Origin: DATMNR01 sp963702765
GTDB lineage: Bacteria > Chloroflexota > Ktedonobacteria > Ktedonobacterales > Ktedonobacteraceae
Reading direction: 5' to 3'
Assembly (NCBI GenBank): GCA_963702765.1
Contig: CAVPEB010000001.1
Location: 45,357-109,356 of the forward strand
DNA: 64,000 nucleotides
The position numbers and the translations under genes were made by a program. The stretch's first letter is position 1. Each line of letters begins with the position of its first letter. Below are positions 25,081 to 34,162 of this stretch, in pieces. The notes beneath the pieces were generated by a model. The model did no database searches. It was not told the origin of the DNA and was given only the letters and a program-made list of their open reading frames with translations.

Positions 25081-26366
25081 AATGCCGTATCCCCAAAGCG
25101 GCTGGCCAAATTTAGGGCCGCATTGAGGTCAGCGTGATCGCGGTGCTGACAGACCACACACGCGAACGTGCTCTGGTCGGGCCGGTTGGCTCGATCTGGG
25201 TAGTGGCAGTGATGACACTCCTGTGAAGAGTAAGCCGCTTGGACCGTGTGCGCCGCCATCCCGCGTTTGGCAGTCGCCCAGGCGATCTGCTTAGGTAGGT
25301 GCGCCAGGTTGGAAGCATACAAGTAAGCATTCATAGATCGCGCTTTGAAGCGCATGGAGGCCACCGAAAGGTCCTCATAGAGTATGCGAGCATCTGGGTG
25401 ATCCTCAAGCAGGAGATTGACCGCCCGGTTGATCTCCTGCCGCACATGGCGGCTCAGGCTTTGTCCGGTAGCGCTGCTGGTCGAGGGGAGTTTCTCCGCC
25501 CCCTTCTTTTTCAAGCAGGCCCGTAGCTTGGCCTTCGCGCGGCGCTTTTGCCGATCGCGCTTCTGACGTCGGGCCAGCTTGCCATGAAAGGACCCATACT
25601 GTTTGCCAGTCGAGGTGGTAATGAAGTTGGTTATGCCCACATCCACCCCGACACAAGGGGCCGATAGCGCTGTCTGAAGAGGAACGTCCTCATCAAACGA
25701 AAGGATGAGCCACCAGACGCCGTCCCGCTTGTGGAGTGTGGTGGAGGTATTGAGGGTACGGCCATCTAGGGCTTTTCGATGAGAGGAGGCGAGTTTGACT
25801 GGAATACGCAAGGGATGGCCTTTGTCCAAAGTGGAGATGCGCAACCAGTAGTCGAAGGTGCTGTCTTTCGACGGTTCGACGACGACCACGTTGGCATTGG
25901 CCTGGATGCAGGGGACGCGCAGGATTGGGAGATTCCATTCGTGCCAGGTGGGCTCTTGGCACGTCGGATCAGGGTTCTGCTCCTGGACTTGTTTCCACTC
26001 CTGCAACTCTTCCAGGTAGGCGTCGTAGGCGGCTTGTCGGTTGGTTCGCCAGGATTTCGCGATGCCTGCCGCTTGCTGGATGGCGACGCGCTGATACCGC
26101 TCAGAAAGCTCGCTTGGAACGCTGGGGTCAGCATACCCGTCTGGGGGCGAAGCCGCCGTGCAGAAGGAGGTGACATACTGCTGGCAGAGCGCCTGGTAGG
26201 TTGTTGCTAGCAGGTCGAGAGCATCCAGTTTGCCAGCATTGGCCTCGATCAAACGTATGTGCGTCACCGCGCGTGTGATGGTCTGCTTCGTCTTCTTCTT
26301 GCGTTTGCGCGAGCGCTTCTCTTCTTCGGTTGCTTTTTGAGGGTTCTTTCTCATCTGAAGACCCAT
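24933..26366 (-). CDS. tnpB: TnpB, RNA-guided endonuclease of IS607-like element
   Basis: About 477 residues, intact. The N-terminus is highly basic (SRKRKKKTK). RuvC motif I is VGVDVGITN (Asp ~242), motif II ILYEDLSV (Glu ~331) and motif III DHADLNAALN (Asp ~413). A zinc finger sits between II and III (CHHC, then CVVC). The full catalytic triad suggests an active nuclease that cuts DNA beside a TAM under guidance of an RNA from the element's end. The ATG at 26366 is one base after the tnpA stop, so translation was coupled. It is transcribed toward the HD gene. Confidence 0.9.
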   Translation of the reverse strand: MGLQMRKNPQKATEEEKRSRKRKKKTKQTITRAVTHIRLIEANAGKLDALDLLATTYQALCQQYVTSFCTAASPPDGYADPSVPSELSERYQRVAIQQAAGIAKSWRTNRQAAYDAYLEELQEWKQVQEQNPDPTCQEPTWHEWNLPILRVPCIQANANVVVVEPSKDSTFDYWLRISTLDKGHPLRIPVKLASSHRKALDGRTLNTSTTLHKRDGVWWLILSFDEDVPLQTALSAPCVGVDVGITNFITTSTGKQYGSFHGKLARRQKRDRQKRRAKAKLRACLKKKGAEKLPSTSSATGQSLSRHVRQEINRAVNLLLEDHPDARILYEDLSVASMRFKARSMNAYLYASNLAHLPKQIAWATAKRGMAAHTVQAAYSSQECHHCHYPDRANRPDQSTFACVVCQHRDHADLNAALNLASRFGDTALAACKNKGEVKVLLLRRHHEWKQKNRLTVVEPPVQLGLWASSETSTDVG

Positions 26367-26367
26367 T

Positions 26368-26905
26368 CTACTGCAAGGCAGCCAGGACTCGCTCTGTTTT
26401 TCGCTCGACACATCTGCGCCAATACAAGCGGGCGCACGAGAAGGTGAAAATGGCCACAAAGTCACCCATCAGGTCATCTTCTGCCTTTTCCGCCGTGCTG
26501 ACGGTGACCAGCTCCCGTCCTGGCATGCTGAACAAGATCTGCAGGTGGGCCACTCCAAGCGTGATGCCCGATCTTGGGATCAGCCAACAACACCAGGAAT
26601 TTGGGGTGCTGATTGCTGATCCAGCTTCCGCATCCTTTGACCACTTTCCCACTGACCAGCCCTTGGCGTTACGCCAATTGACTACCCGTTCGGCTTATCT
26701 CTCCAGTGATCTTTGCTCTCGCTCCAAGAGACAAGGGCAGAGACGGCCATTGTGCAAACCTCAGGGAAACGCACATCTGCTGGGTCAATAATCACTGTAC
26801 CGGTCGGGAGTTGCTAACCAGGAAGCTGGCCCCGTTTCCACGTGCGCCAGGCCGTATTGTAATTGATACCAATCCGTTTCGCGTAACTCGATCGCTCGGT
26901 GAGGA
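26368..26905 (-). pseudogene. tnpA: Decayed IS607-family serine recombinase
   Basis: Pieces of TnpA are readable in three frames. The N-terminal MerR-like helix-turn-helix reads YAKRIGINYNTAWRTWKRGQ and is followed by an in-frame TAG and then LPTGTVIID. A middle piece gives HPKFLVLLADPKIG. The C-terminus reads VAHLQILFSMPGRELV, then AEDDLMGDFVAIFTF and ARLYWRRCVERKTERVLAAL. The stretch with the central VVEHKDR-type motif seems deleted between the last two pieces. So the gene has a nonsense codon, at least one frameshift and a deletion. Assignment is by remembered similarity to IS607 TnpA. Confidence 0.7.
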
Positions 26906-27091
26906 GATTCTAGCACATCTGTTCTCCTTTTGCAAGAGGTGATACCACCCTCCTACAAATGGCTACAAAAAATAGATACCAATATTTTTGAACAAAACAA
27001 TCTCTTCTTTGACCTGCATACCTTTAGCATGCTATCCTCATTATATAGTTACATCAACCCGTCAGCGTCACAATGGATAAGGAAACATTCA

Positions 27092-27415
27092 ATGAGTGAC
27101 ACGAACCAGTACCTCTATATAATCCAACCAAAGCGTCTCGGCATGCTAACTGAAGAACCAACTTCGTATGAACGTGAAACTATGACTAAGCATTTTGCCT
27201 ATCTGCAGCAATTAACAGAGGAGGGCATTTTGATTTTGGCTGGACGCACATTGAATAATGACATAGATACCATTGGTATTGCAATCATCAATGCACTTTC
27301 TAAAGAGGAGGCATGTACGATAGTTGACAATGATCCGGCAGTTAGCCAGGGCGTCATGAATGCCAGGCTCTATCCGTACCGGGTCGCGTTCATTTCTGAA
27401 GCAAATGCTAAATAG
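27092..27415 (+). CDS. YCII-related domain protein
   Basis: A 107-residue single-domain protein of the YCII/dimeric alpha-beta barrel superfamily, with YLYIIQPKRLGMLTEE, HFAYLQQLTEEGILILAGRT and a conserved late Asp/Asn segment (DNDPAVSQGVMNARLYPYRV). The family includes chlorocatechol-pathway-like and hypothetical enzymes. The role is unknown, but its neighbour is an enoyl-CoA hydratase 21 bases downstream. The start at 27092 has AAGGAAA upstream; an open extension to 26930 is not supported. Confidence 0.78.
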   Translation: MSDTNQYLYIIQPKRLGMLTEEPTSYERETMTKHFAYLQQLTEEGILILAGRTLNNDIDTIGIAIINALSKEEACTIVDNDPAVSQGVMNARLYPYRVAFISEANAK

Positions 27416-27436
27416 AACAGACATGGAGGTAACCTA

Positions 27437-28231
27437 ATGGAGTTGACAGATATTCAGTATGAGAAAAAAGATGGTATTGCCATAGTGACCTTCAATCGAC
27501 CTGCAACACTCAATGCCTTTCGACAAGCGACTCTACACGAATTCAAGAGCATTCTCGATGACGTGCAGGCAGATAACACGATACGTGTACTTATCATCAC
27601 AGGCAACGGTCGCGCTTTCTCTGCTGGCATAGATTTGAAAGAGTTGGCCGACTCGTCAAGCGATGTTCGGTCATTAAAGCAGGAATATGATGAACTGCAA
27701 TCAATTCAGGACGTGACACGACGCATGGTTCACCTTCCAAAAATTATTGTTGCTGCCGTGAATGGTATCGCTGTAGGAATTGGTGTCGAGACTGCGCTAG
27801 CGAGTGATATACGACTGGCAGCGGACAATGCAACATTTGCATTTACTGAGGTGAAACGCGCCCTGTTCGAGACCAACGGTGTCACGTACATCTTGCCTCG
27901 CCTGGTAGGGTTGGGCCGCGCGATGCAAATGCTGTTAACAGGAGAAATAGTCTCAGCCCAGGATGCACTAAATGCGGGGCTTGTGACACGAGTAGTTGCC
28001 CAGGAGCGACTCATGGAGTATGCTATTGATATGGCGCAAACCATTGCTGCGAATGCTCCCCTCTCAGTGCGACTCGTAAAACAGACAATGCAAAAGACAT
28101 ATGACCTGGATTTGGAAGCAATGATGCAACTAGAGGTCGACGGTATGATGCAGTGTTCCCGCAGTGAGGACTTTATCGAAGGCTTTAACGCTTTCCTTGA
28201 GAAGCGTCCACCTGTCTACAAAGGAAAATAA
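27437..28231 (+). CDS. Enoyl-CoA hydratase/isomerase (crotonase) family protein
   Basis: A 264-residue crotonase-fold enzyme. The first oxyanion-hole strand reads FSAGIDLKEL and the second region AVNGIAVGIGVETALASDIR. It hydrates or isomerises acyl-CoA thioesters. In the position of the catalytic Glu of classical hydratases it has VKRALFETNG, so it may be an isomerase or act on another acyl-CoA. GGAGG is 9 bases before the ATG. It lies in a same-strand run with an acryloyl-CoA reductase-like enzyme, suggesting a short-chain acyl-CoA role. Confidence 0.87.
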   Translation: MELTDIQYEKKDGIAIVTFNRPATLNAFRQATLHEFKSILDDVQADNTIRVLIITGNGRAFSAGIDLKELADSSSDVRSLKQEYDELQSIQDVTRRMVHLPKIIVAAVNGIAVGIGVETALASDIRLAADNATFAFTEVKRALFETNGVTYILPRLVGLGRAMQMLLTGEIVSAQDALNAGLVTRVVAQERLMEYAIDMAQTIAANAPLSVRLVKQTMQKTYDLDLEAMMQLEVDGMMQCSRSEDFIEGFNAFLEKRPPVYKGK

Positions 28232-28272
28232 CGTCCACAATTCGAAACTTCGTAAAATAATGGAGGAAAGAG

Positions 28273-28566
28273 ATGAAACGAAAAAAGGCAGCAAGTCCTA
28301 TCAATTTCATTTTCGGCGTATTGACTGTGATCTACGTAGCAATAGCCATCACACAGCAACTTCAACGACCACCAGAAGAACGAACCTGGTATGGTAAGAT
28401 TGCAGGTATACCCTATGACTTTCGTCTACCAACAGTTGAGCGCATACGTGCTACTTATTGGAATAAAGAAACATCAAATATTTTTTTGCCTCAGGTCTTT
28501 GGGATAGGCTGGGGTATCAACTTGTATCCAATTATCCATCCTAAAGAAGTGCTGGAACTTGAATAA
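28273..28566 (+). CDS. DUF5808 domain protein
   Basis: A 97-residue protein. An N-terminal hydrophobic segment (INFIFGVLTVIYVAIAI) is followed by ERTWYGKIAGIPYDFRLPT, then VERIRATYWN and PQVFGIGWGINLYP, which match what I know as DUF5808. The function is unknown and membrane association likely. GGAGG lies 9 bases before the ATG. Confidence 0.75.
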   Translation: MKRKKAASPINFIFGVLTVIYVAIAITQQLQRPPEERTWYGKIAGIPYDFRLPTVERIRATYWNKETSNIFLPQVFGIGWGINLYPIIHPKEVLELE

Positions 28567-28597
28567 CTGAGGACGAGGATATCTCTCAACGTGTATT

Positions 28598-28625
28598 GTA
28601 GGGGCGGGGCTTGCCCCCGCCCTCA
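28598..28625. repeat. G+C-rich palindrome (REP-like)
   Basis: GTAGGGGCGGGGCTTGCCCC is followed by its near complement CCGCCCT, in an otherwise A+T-rich gap. It forms a strong imperfect hairpin between the DUF5808 gene and the reductase gene. Such units are often dispersed repeats; it may act as a terminator. Confidence 0.5.
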
Positions 28626-28662
28626 CTATGCCACAAACTTCAATAACGGAGAACGAGGATTT

Positions 28663-29658
28663 ATGTCAACTGTATTTCAAGCATTTGTTGTCAATAAAAC
28701 TGAGGAGGATTTTACCTCAGGTTTCAAACAACTCACTCTGGATGACTTGCCTCAGGGTGACGTATTGATCAAGGTATCTTATTCGAGTGTCAACTATAAA
28801 GACGGTCTTGCCTCAATCCCAGATGGCAAAATCGTGCGCAGCTATCCCTTCGTGCCTGGCATCGATCTGGCTGGCATTGTCGCTGAATCCAACGACGCCC
28901 GGTTTAAAGTTGGTGATGAAGTCATCGCTACCAGTTACGCACTGGGTGTCTCACACTTTGGAGGGTATAGCGAATTTGCCCGTGTCAAAGCTGATTGGAT
29001 CGTTCCTTTGCCTGAAGGTCTGACTCTTAAAGAAGCCATGGCACTTGGTACAGCCGGTTTCACTGCCGCTTTAGCAATCCACCAGTTGGAGAAAAACGGC
29101 CTTCATCCTCAAAATGGCCCTGTACTGGTTACCGGCGCAACAGGAGGGGTAGGTAGCATCGGCATTAATATACTCAATGCTCTAGGCTATACCGTGGCAG
29201 CCAGCACAGGTAAAACTTCTGAGCATGTCTACCTTAAGGAATTGGGAGCCAGTGAGATCTTAAATCGTGAGGAAACATCAGCCGAAAGCAATCGCCCATT
29301 CGACAAAGAACGCTGGGCAGGTAGCCTGGACTCGGTTGGCGGCTCTACATTGGCTTACCTCATTCGGACAACCAGATATGGTGGCTCTATTGCCGCATAT
29401 GGGAACACTGGTGGACCAAACTTGAACACAACCGTCTTCCCTTTTATTCTACGCGCCATTAATTTGCTCGGCATTGAATCGGTAAATTGCCCGATGGAGG
29501 TGCGCGACCAACTCTGGCACAATCTTGCGAGTAATTACAAACCAAGGCTTCTGCTTGATAAAATTGGCTTTGAAATCCCGTTTGAAGAATTACCTCAGGC
29601 CCTGGATAGTATCCTGAAAGGCGGTGTCAGAGGACGTACAATTATCAAAATATGTTAA
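28663..29658 (+). CDS. Acryloyl-CoA reductase-like quinone oxidoreductase (YhdH/YhfP family MDR)
   Basis: A 331-residue zinc-free medium-chain reductase. The N-terminal motif YSSVNYKDGLA, FVPGIDLAGIV, the cofactor-binding VTGATGGVGSIGINIL and the C-terminal GVRGRTIIKI are the YhdH/AcuI signatures. These enzymes reduce acryloyl-CoA to propionyl-CoA or act on quinones with NADPH. The start at 28663 follows GGAGAACGAGGA. The crotonase upstream fits a shared acyl-CoA detoxification or catabolism role, which is inference. Confidence 0.85.
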   Translation: MSTVFQAFVVNKTEEDFTSGFKQLTLDDLPQGDVLIKVSYSSVNYKDGLASIPDGKIVRSYPFVPGIDLAGIVAESNDARFKVGDEVIATSYALGVSHFGGYSEFARVKADWIVPLPEGLTLKEAMALGTAGFTAALAIHQLEKNGLHPQNGPVLVTGATGGVGSIGINILNALGYTVAASTGKTSEHVYLKELGASEILNREETSAESNRPFDKERWAGSLDSVGGSTLAYLIRTTRYGGSIAAYGNTGGPNLNTTVFPFILRAINLLGIESVNCPMEVRDQLWHNLASNYKPRLLLDKIGFEIPFEELPQALDSILKGGVRGRTIIKIC

Positions 29659-29676
29659 CCACGATATTTATGTGTG

Positions 29677-31383
29677 ATGATAACACCTAAATTTTTGAAG
29701 CGCATTCATATTAGTAAAAATGAATGGTGGATGTTCGCAATTGTGGCAGCAGCCACATTGGCGCGTTTTCTTCTCATCTATTTCAATTGGCCTGTAACCA
29801 ATAGTGATGAGGGAAATATGGGCCTGTTAGCTCTCCATGTCGCTTTCCAGGGAGACCACCCCACATTTTTCTATGGCTTGCCTTATATGGCACCTTTAGA
29901 AGGGTACATAGCCGCCCCTCTGTTTCGGGTCTTCGGCGTATCGCTCTTTACACTACGGATTGGTCTTCTGCCGTTGTTTGCTGCATTCCTGATTTGCATG
30001 TACTACCTGACAAGACTGCTTTATACAGAAAAATTTGCACTCGCAATTGTGATTTTATTGAGCCTGGGTTCATACGCTATCATTTACCTCCAGATCAAAG
30101 CTGTGGGAGAATATCCAGAAACCGAATTGTTTTTCGCCCTCATTCCACTTTTTGCTTCCTGGCTCGCACTCACTTCACACTCCTTCATTCAAAGGGAAGC
30201 ACGTCGGTCAAGACAAAAACGTATATTGATCTATGGCTTTCTAGGGGTAATAGTGGGACTTGCGCTTTGGGTCGATTTCTTGATCTTGCCAATTGTCGCT
30301 ATAGCTGCATTACTCTTGCTGCTTTTCTGCTATCAAGAATTGTTGTCCTGGAAAGGTCTCATTCTTCTCCTGGGTATAATCGTGGGAGCATTCCCACTCA
30401 TCCTATACAATCTCACCGCCCCACTAGATCAAAATTCTTTACTTACTCTTCTATGGATCCAGCAAGACGGGGCAAAAGAAATCATTACTCAACACCTGAC
30501 ATGGCTGCATCATATAGTTGGTACCGTTATGATTAGTCTCCCAAGCGTTTCTGGAGCAAATCCAGACTGCCAGCTAACCTCTTTTCCGCTTTATGGCTCA
30601 CCGAACGCTTCAACTTTGCCATGTGTCGTTTTTCACGGAGCATGGGGGATCGGATATCTCATCCTGTTAATCGTTGCGACAAGCTGTGCGGTTCGCGCTA
30701 TCTGGCAATCCAGGTACTCATTCTTCTCACAGGATGAGGCATTTGAGAAGAGGCAGACTCTTATAAATCAATGTTGCAGATTGATGCTCTTGGGGAGTGT
30801 CATACTAACATTACTATCATATGTAACAAGCCCGAAGTCTGCTGTTCCACCTGTAATTTCGTATCGCTACCTACTCTTTGCATTAATCGCAGCTCCCGCC
30901 ATATTATGGCCTTTATGGAATGGCCTGCAGCCAGCGTATATTCAAACAGGCAAGAAATTACATATACCAATTCTGCTAAAAGGAGGGTTGTTGCTACTGA
31001 TTTTTTTGACATTTATGATAGGCACGCTAAGAACTTTTGCAGATATACCAACAGCCCGGGCAAATTACCAACAAGAAGGGATCCTCGTTCAGGATTTGCT
31101 AAAAATTGGTGCGACACGTATTTATTCTGAGTATTGGACATGCAATCGACTGACGTTCCGCAGTCGAGAACAGATCATCTGTAGCGTTCTTGACGATCAA
31201 TTGAAGCCTGGATTTGATCGTTATCTTCCCTACCGTGCTGTTGTTAGAGCAGCGTATCATCCCACATATATATTTCCACTTGGATCGAAACCGGCTGCCG
31301 CATTGCAACATAAGATGCAATCATCGAGCACTCCATATCGAGTCTACGTTTTTGATGGATATTTGGTATATCAGATCATTTGA
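29677..31383 (+). CDS. Polytopic membrane protein, glycosyltransferase GT39/83-like
   Basis: About 568 residues with roughly 9-11 hydrophobic helices. A short first helix (MFAIVAAATLARFLLIY) is followed by an extracytoplasmic NSDEGNMGLLALHVAFQGD segment, where lipid-sugar-dependent mannosyl/arabinosyl transferases carry their acidic catalytic pair. The C-terminal ~100 residues are soluble. By layout it is a member of the PMT/ArnT-like superfamily, moving a sugar from a polyprenyl phosphate to a surface acceptor. The assignment is structural, not by strong motif. No clear Shine-Dalgarno site is seen; GTG at 29674 is an alternative start. Confidence 0.65.
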   Translation: MITPKFLKRIHISKNEWWMFAIVAAATLARFLLIYFNWPVTNSDEGNMGLLALHVAFQGDHPTFFYGLPYMAPLEGYIAAPLFRVFGVSLFTLRIGLLPLFAAFLICMYYLTRLLYTEKFALAIVILLSLGSYAIIYLQIKAVGEYPETELFFALIPLFASWLALTSHSFIQREARRSRQKRILIYGFLGVIVGLALWVDFLILPIVAIAALLLLLFCYQELLSWKGLILLLGIIVGAFPLILYNLTAPLDQNSLLTLLWIQQDGAKEIITQHLTWLHHIVGTVMISLPSVSGANPDCQLTSFPLYGSPNASTLPCVVFHGAWGIGYLILLIVATSCAVRAIWQSRYSFFSQDEAFEKRQTLINQCCRLMLLGSVILTLLSYVTSPKSAVPPVISYRYLLFALIAAPAILWPLWNGLQPAYIQTGKKLHIPILLKGGLLLLIFLTFMIGTLRTFADIPTARANYQQEGILVQDLLKIGATRIYSEYWTCNRLTFRSREQIICSVLDDQLKPGFDRYLPYRAVVRAAYHPTYIFPLGSKPAAALQHKMQSSSTPYRVYVFDGYLVYQII

Positions 31384-31465
31384 AACGTTGACTTTTCTCA
31401 AATCCGCTGGATATACTTAGCAAATAGCGTAGTATGATCTGTAGCTCCATCCAGAGGAGGAACCC

Positions 31466-33067
31466 ATGTACGACTACATTATTGTCGGTGCTGGCTCTGC
31501 GGGCTGTGCGCTGGCCAATCGCTTAACCGAAGACCCCTCAACCACTGTTCTTCTACTTGAAGCGGGAGGGCCGGATGACGTGCAAGAAATTCACATTCCG
31601 GTTGCATTCTCCAGTTTATTTAAATCTCCGCTAGATTGGGCATATGAGACTGAGGAACAACCACATCTTAATAACCGCAGACTGTATTGGCCGCGCGGGA
31701 AGGTGCTGGGCGGTTCCAGTTCTATCAATGCGATGGTCTATATTCGTGGTAATCGCCGCGATTATGACCATTGGAGTGAATTAGGGAACGAGGGATGGAG
31801 TTATGCTGACGTTCTTCCTTACTTCAAAAAGGCTGAAAATGAGGAACGAGGAGTTTCCGAATATCACGGCACAGGAGGCCCTCTCAATGTTACCGACCTT
31901 CGTACACTCAATCCTCTCTCCCATGCTTTCGTTGAAGCAGGAGTAGAAGCAGGGATGCCTCTTACGAACGACTTCAATGGGCCTGAGCAGGATGGTGTCG
32001 GCTTTTACCAGGTGACACAAAGGCAAGGATTGCGTCATAGCGCCGCAGTTGGATACGTGCATCCCATCATGAATCGACCCAACTTTACACTACAAACACA
32101 TTCTCTTGTAACAGGCGTAACCTTCGATGGGATAAGGGCAGTCGGTGTCACATATATGCAAAATGGTGAGAAACAACAGGCACTTGCCAACAAAGAAGTG
32201 ATCCTTTCTGGCGGGGCCATCAATTCTCCCCAACTGTTGATGCTCTCTGGCATTGGACCTGCAGATCACTTGAAAGCGTTGGGTATACCTGTGGTTGCTG
32301 ATTTGCCAGGGGTGGGACAGAACTTGCAAGATCATCCAGCGATAGTCGTTCTCTATGCTTCCACTCAACCAATTACTTTGTTACACGCGCAAACACCGGA
32401 GCATCTGCAAGAATTCGTAGACAATAAAATGGGACCACTTACCTCAAATGTCGCAGAAGCTGGTGCTTTCGTCCGAACACAAGCCAACCTGTCTATGCCC
32501 AACATTCAATACCATTTCACACCTGTGTACTACCTCAATCATAATTTCACAATACCAGAAGGTGATGGCTATACGATAGCTCCCTGCGTGCTTCATCCGA
32601 GGAGTCGTGGTTATATCGCCTTGCGCTCGACAAATCCTGAAGAAGCACCCATCATCCAGCCCAACTATTTCGCTGATGAGGCAGATATGCAGGTCCTTAT
32701 AGAGGGCGTTAAGATTGCACGTACGTTGGGTGAAACACAGGCATTTTCTCCTTACCGTGACGTGGAGACGCATCCAGGTTCTCAGGCACAAAGTGATGAG
32801 GAAATTGCTGAGTATATCCGCAACCATGTGGAAACACTCTATCACCCTGTCGGCACCTGCAAGATGGGTAACGACTCAATGGCCGTGGTCGATGCTCACC
32901 TGCGAGTACGAGGAGTAGAAGGTCTGCGTGTTATTGATGCCTCCATCATGCCAACAGTGGTCGGCGGCAATACCAATGCACCCACTATAATGATCGCCGA
33001 AAAAGCGGCCGACTTGATCAAAGGTGCTGCATCAGTATTGCAATCAAGCTCTTCTGCTAGCGATTAG
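31466..33067 (+). CDS. GMC family oxidoreductase (choline dehydrogenase-like)
   Basis: A 533-residue FAD-dependent alcohol oxidoreductase. The ADP-binding fold is at the start (YIIVGAGSAGCALANRL). GMC signature 1 (RGKVLGGSSSINAMVYIRG) is near residue 80 and signature 2 (SGGAINSPQLLMLSGIG) near 250. Catalytic His lies in LYHPVGTCKMG, and Asn in VGGNTNAPTIMIAEKAAD. It oxidises a primary alcohol such as choline, but the substrate is not fixed by these motifs. GAGGAGG is 8 bases before the ATG. A small SnoaL-like gene follows. Confidence 0.92.
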   Translation: MYDYIIVGAGSAGCALANRLTEDPSTTVLLLEAGGPDDVQEIHIPVAFSSLFKSPLDWAYETEEQPHLNNRRLYWPRGKVLGGSSSINAMVYIRGNRRDYDHWSELGNEGWSYADVLPYFKKAENEERGVSEYHGTGGPLNVTDLRTLNPLSHAFVEAGVEAGMPLTNDFNGPEQDGVGFYQVTQRQGLRHSAAVGYVHPIMNRPNFTLQTHSLVTGVTFDGIRAVGVTYMQNGEKQQALANKEVILSGGAINSPQLLMLSGIGPADHLKALGIPVVADLPGVGQNLQDHPAIVVLYASTQPITLLHAQTPEHLQEFVDNKMGPLTSNVAEAGAFVRTQANLSMPNIQYHFTPVYYLNHNFTIPEGDGYTIAPCVLHPRSRGYIALRSTNPEEAPIIQPNYFADEADMQVLIEGVKIARTLGETQAFSPYRDVETHPGSQAQSDEEIAEYIRNHVETLYHPVGTCKMGNDSMAVVDAHLRVRGVEGLRVIDASIMPTVVGGNTNAPTIMIAEKAADLIKGAASVLQSSSSASD

Positions 33068-33115
33068 ACTTTCTGCTTTAAAAGTTAAGCGAGGTGAAAG
33101 AAAGGAATTTCAGCC

Positions 33116-33479
33116 ATGACACAATCCGATCTAGCGAAACGGACGCCGGAAGAAACCTTTGGGCACCATGCCCAGACTTTAATGGCCGAAGATCTTGATG
33201 GGATCCTGGCGGACTATACTGATAGCTCCTACGTCGTCAGTCCATCAGGTATTCTAAGCGGCAGGAACGCTATTCGCGGCTTCTTTGCCGATCTTTTTAA
33301 AAGCTGTCCCTCAAGCAAAGTGGGACGTCAAGACAACTTACGTCGAGGATATTCTCTTCCTCGAATGGACTGCCGATTCCAGACCTGCTAGCGTTTCTGA
33401 TGGGGTGGATACGTTTATCTTTAAAGATGGAATGATCCATATCCAAACTGTGCGTGCCTCCATAGTTCCTAAAGGATAA
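33116..33479 (+). CDS. SnoaL/NTF2-like protein, one +1 frameshift
   Basis: Two overlapping frames join into a 120-residue cone-fold protein. The first frame runs through ..SGRNAIRGFFADLF. The second continues KAVPQAKWDVKTTYVEDILF, ending VDTFIFKDGMIHIQTVRASI. Removing one A from the A4 run at 33299-33302 restores the family pattern, where tryptophan and phenylalanine line a small-ligand pocket. The ligand is unknown. It lies 48 bases after the GMC oxidoreductase and ends at a perfect terminator hairpin. Confidence 0.75.
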
Positions 33480-33501
33480 ATGGGCATACCACATCAAAAA
33501 T

Positions 33502-33528
33502 GTGCCAGGGCAGTGGATGCCCTGGCAC
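33502..33528 (+). terminator. Intrinsic-type terminator
   Basis: GTGCCAGGGC (33502-33511) and GCCCTGGCAC (33519-33528) form a perfect 10-bp stem with a 7-base loop. It lies just after the SnoaL-like gene and before TCTATTT. Confidence 0.75.
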
Positions 33529-33583
33529 TCTATTTGCTGCCTGCGATCCGGCATCGGATCGTGTTATACGTACAGCTTGCCAT

Positions 33584-34038
33584 CTAAGAAGGAATATCGC
33601 TCTTAATGAAGTATGCTCCATAATCAGCAATCATTCCATTTTCTTCCCGTGCTGGAGGTGGAATCTCTAAAGGCCATTCAAATGAAACAAGTACCCCTTT
33701 TTCCAGATTGCGGACTCTCTCCCATCTGGGATCAGAAGAGAGTGCCACATCAGTCAAAAATCACTATTGGATTCAACACTCACCGTATTCAAAAACTCAT
33801 CGAGATCCATAAGACTTGCGATTTGCTCTACTGAGAGTTCCCAATAGGAATAAATTCGCACATACTACGCATCGAAGTCTAGCGCCAACTCATCAGTCAA
33901 AACAATCCAACCAGCAGGAAAATGGCTGAGCTGGGCTTGAGCCGGAGATGCGAGCATTTGTAATGAATGACGCATATGTCGCAAAACATTGTCAGCGATT
34001 TCCGCATCTCGGGGATCGTCGGAAGGTATCTGCTCCAT
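33584..34038 (-). pseudogene. Hypothetical protein gene with in-frame TAG and a frameshift
   Basis: From the ATG at 34038 the frame reads MEQIPSDDPRDAEIADNVLR and reaches LTDELALDFDA before TAG at 33867-33865. The same frame then continues YVRIYSYWELSVEQIASLM to VESNSDF, and stops at a T5 run (33756-33760). One added T lets it run on as LTDVALSSDPRWERVRNLEK to ..DYGAYFIKSDIPS. The continuity of coding character across both lesions indicates one ~150-residue gene. I do not recognise the family. A GTG at 33861 could start the second part on its own. Confidence 0.6.
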
Positions 34039-34162
34039 TTTTTATCCTCTATCAAACGCAAGCCTTATTTGTGCCTTGAATAGTATTTCATGCTTTCCAG
34101 GATAACATTGCATACAAACAAGTAGCTCCCAATGGATCCATCGATATTCTTAGTTCAGTATA

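Larger units (their letters stand above)
24915..26935 (-). mobile_element. IS607-like element: decayed tnpA plus intact tnpB
   Basis: A G+C-rich block holds two minus-strand genes in the standard IS607 order. The tnpA stop and tnpB start are separated by one base. IS607 elements move by a serine recombinase (TnpA), while TnpB is an RNA-guided nuclease. With tnpA broken, this copy could move only with help. The boundaries are estimates from composition and gene ends; no target repeat was defined. Confidence 0.65.
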
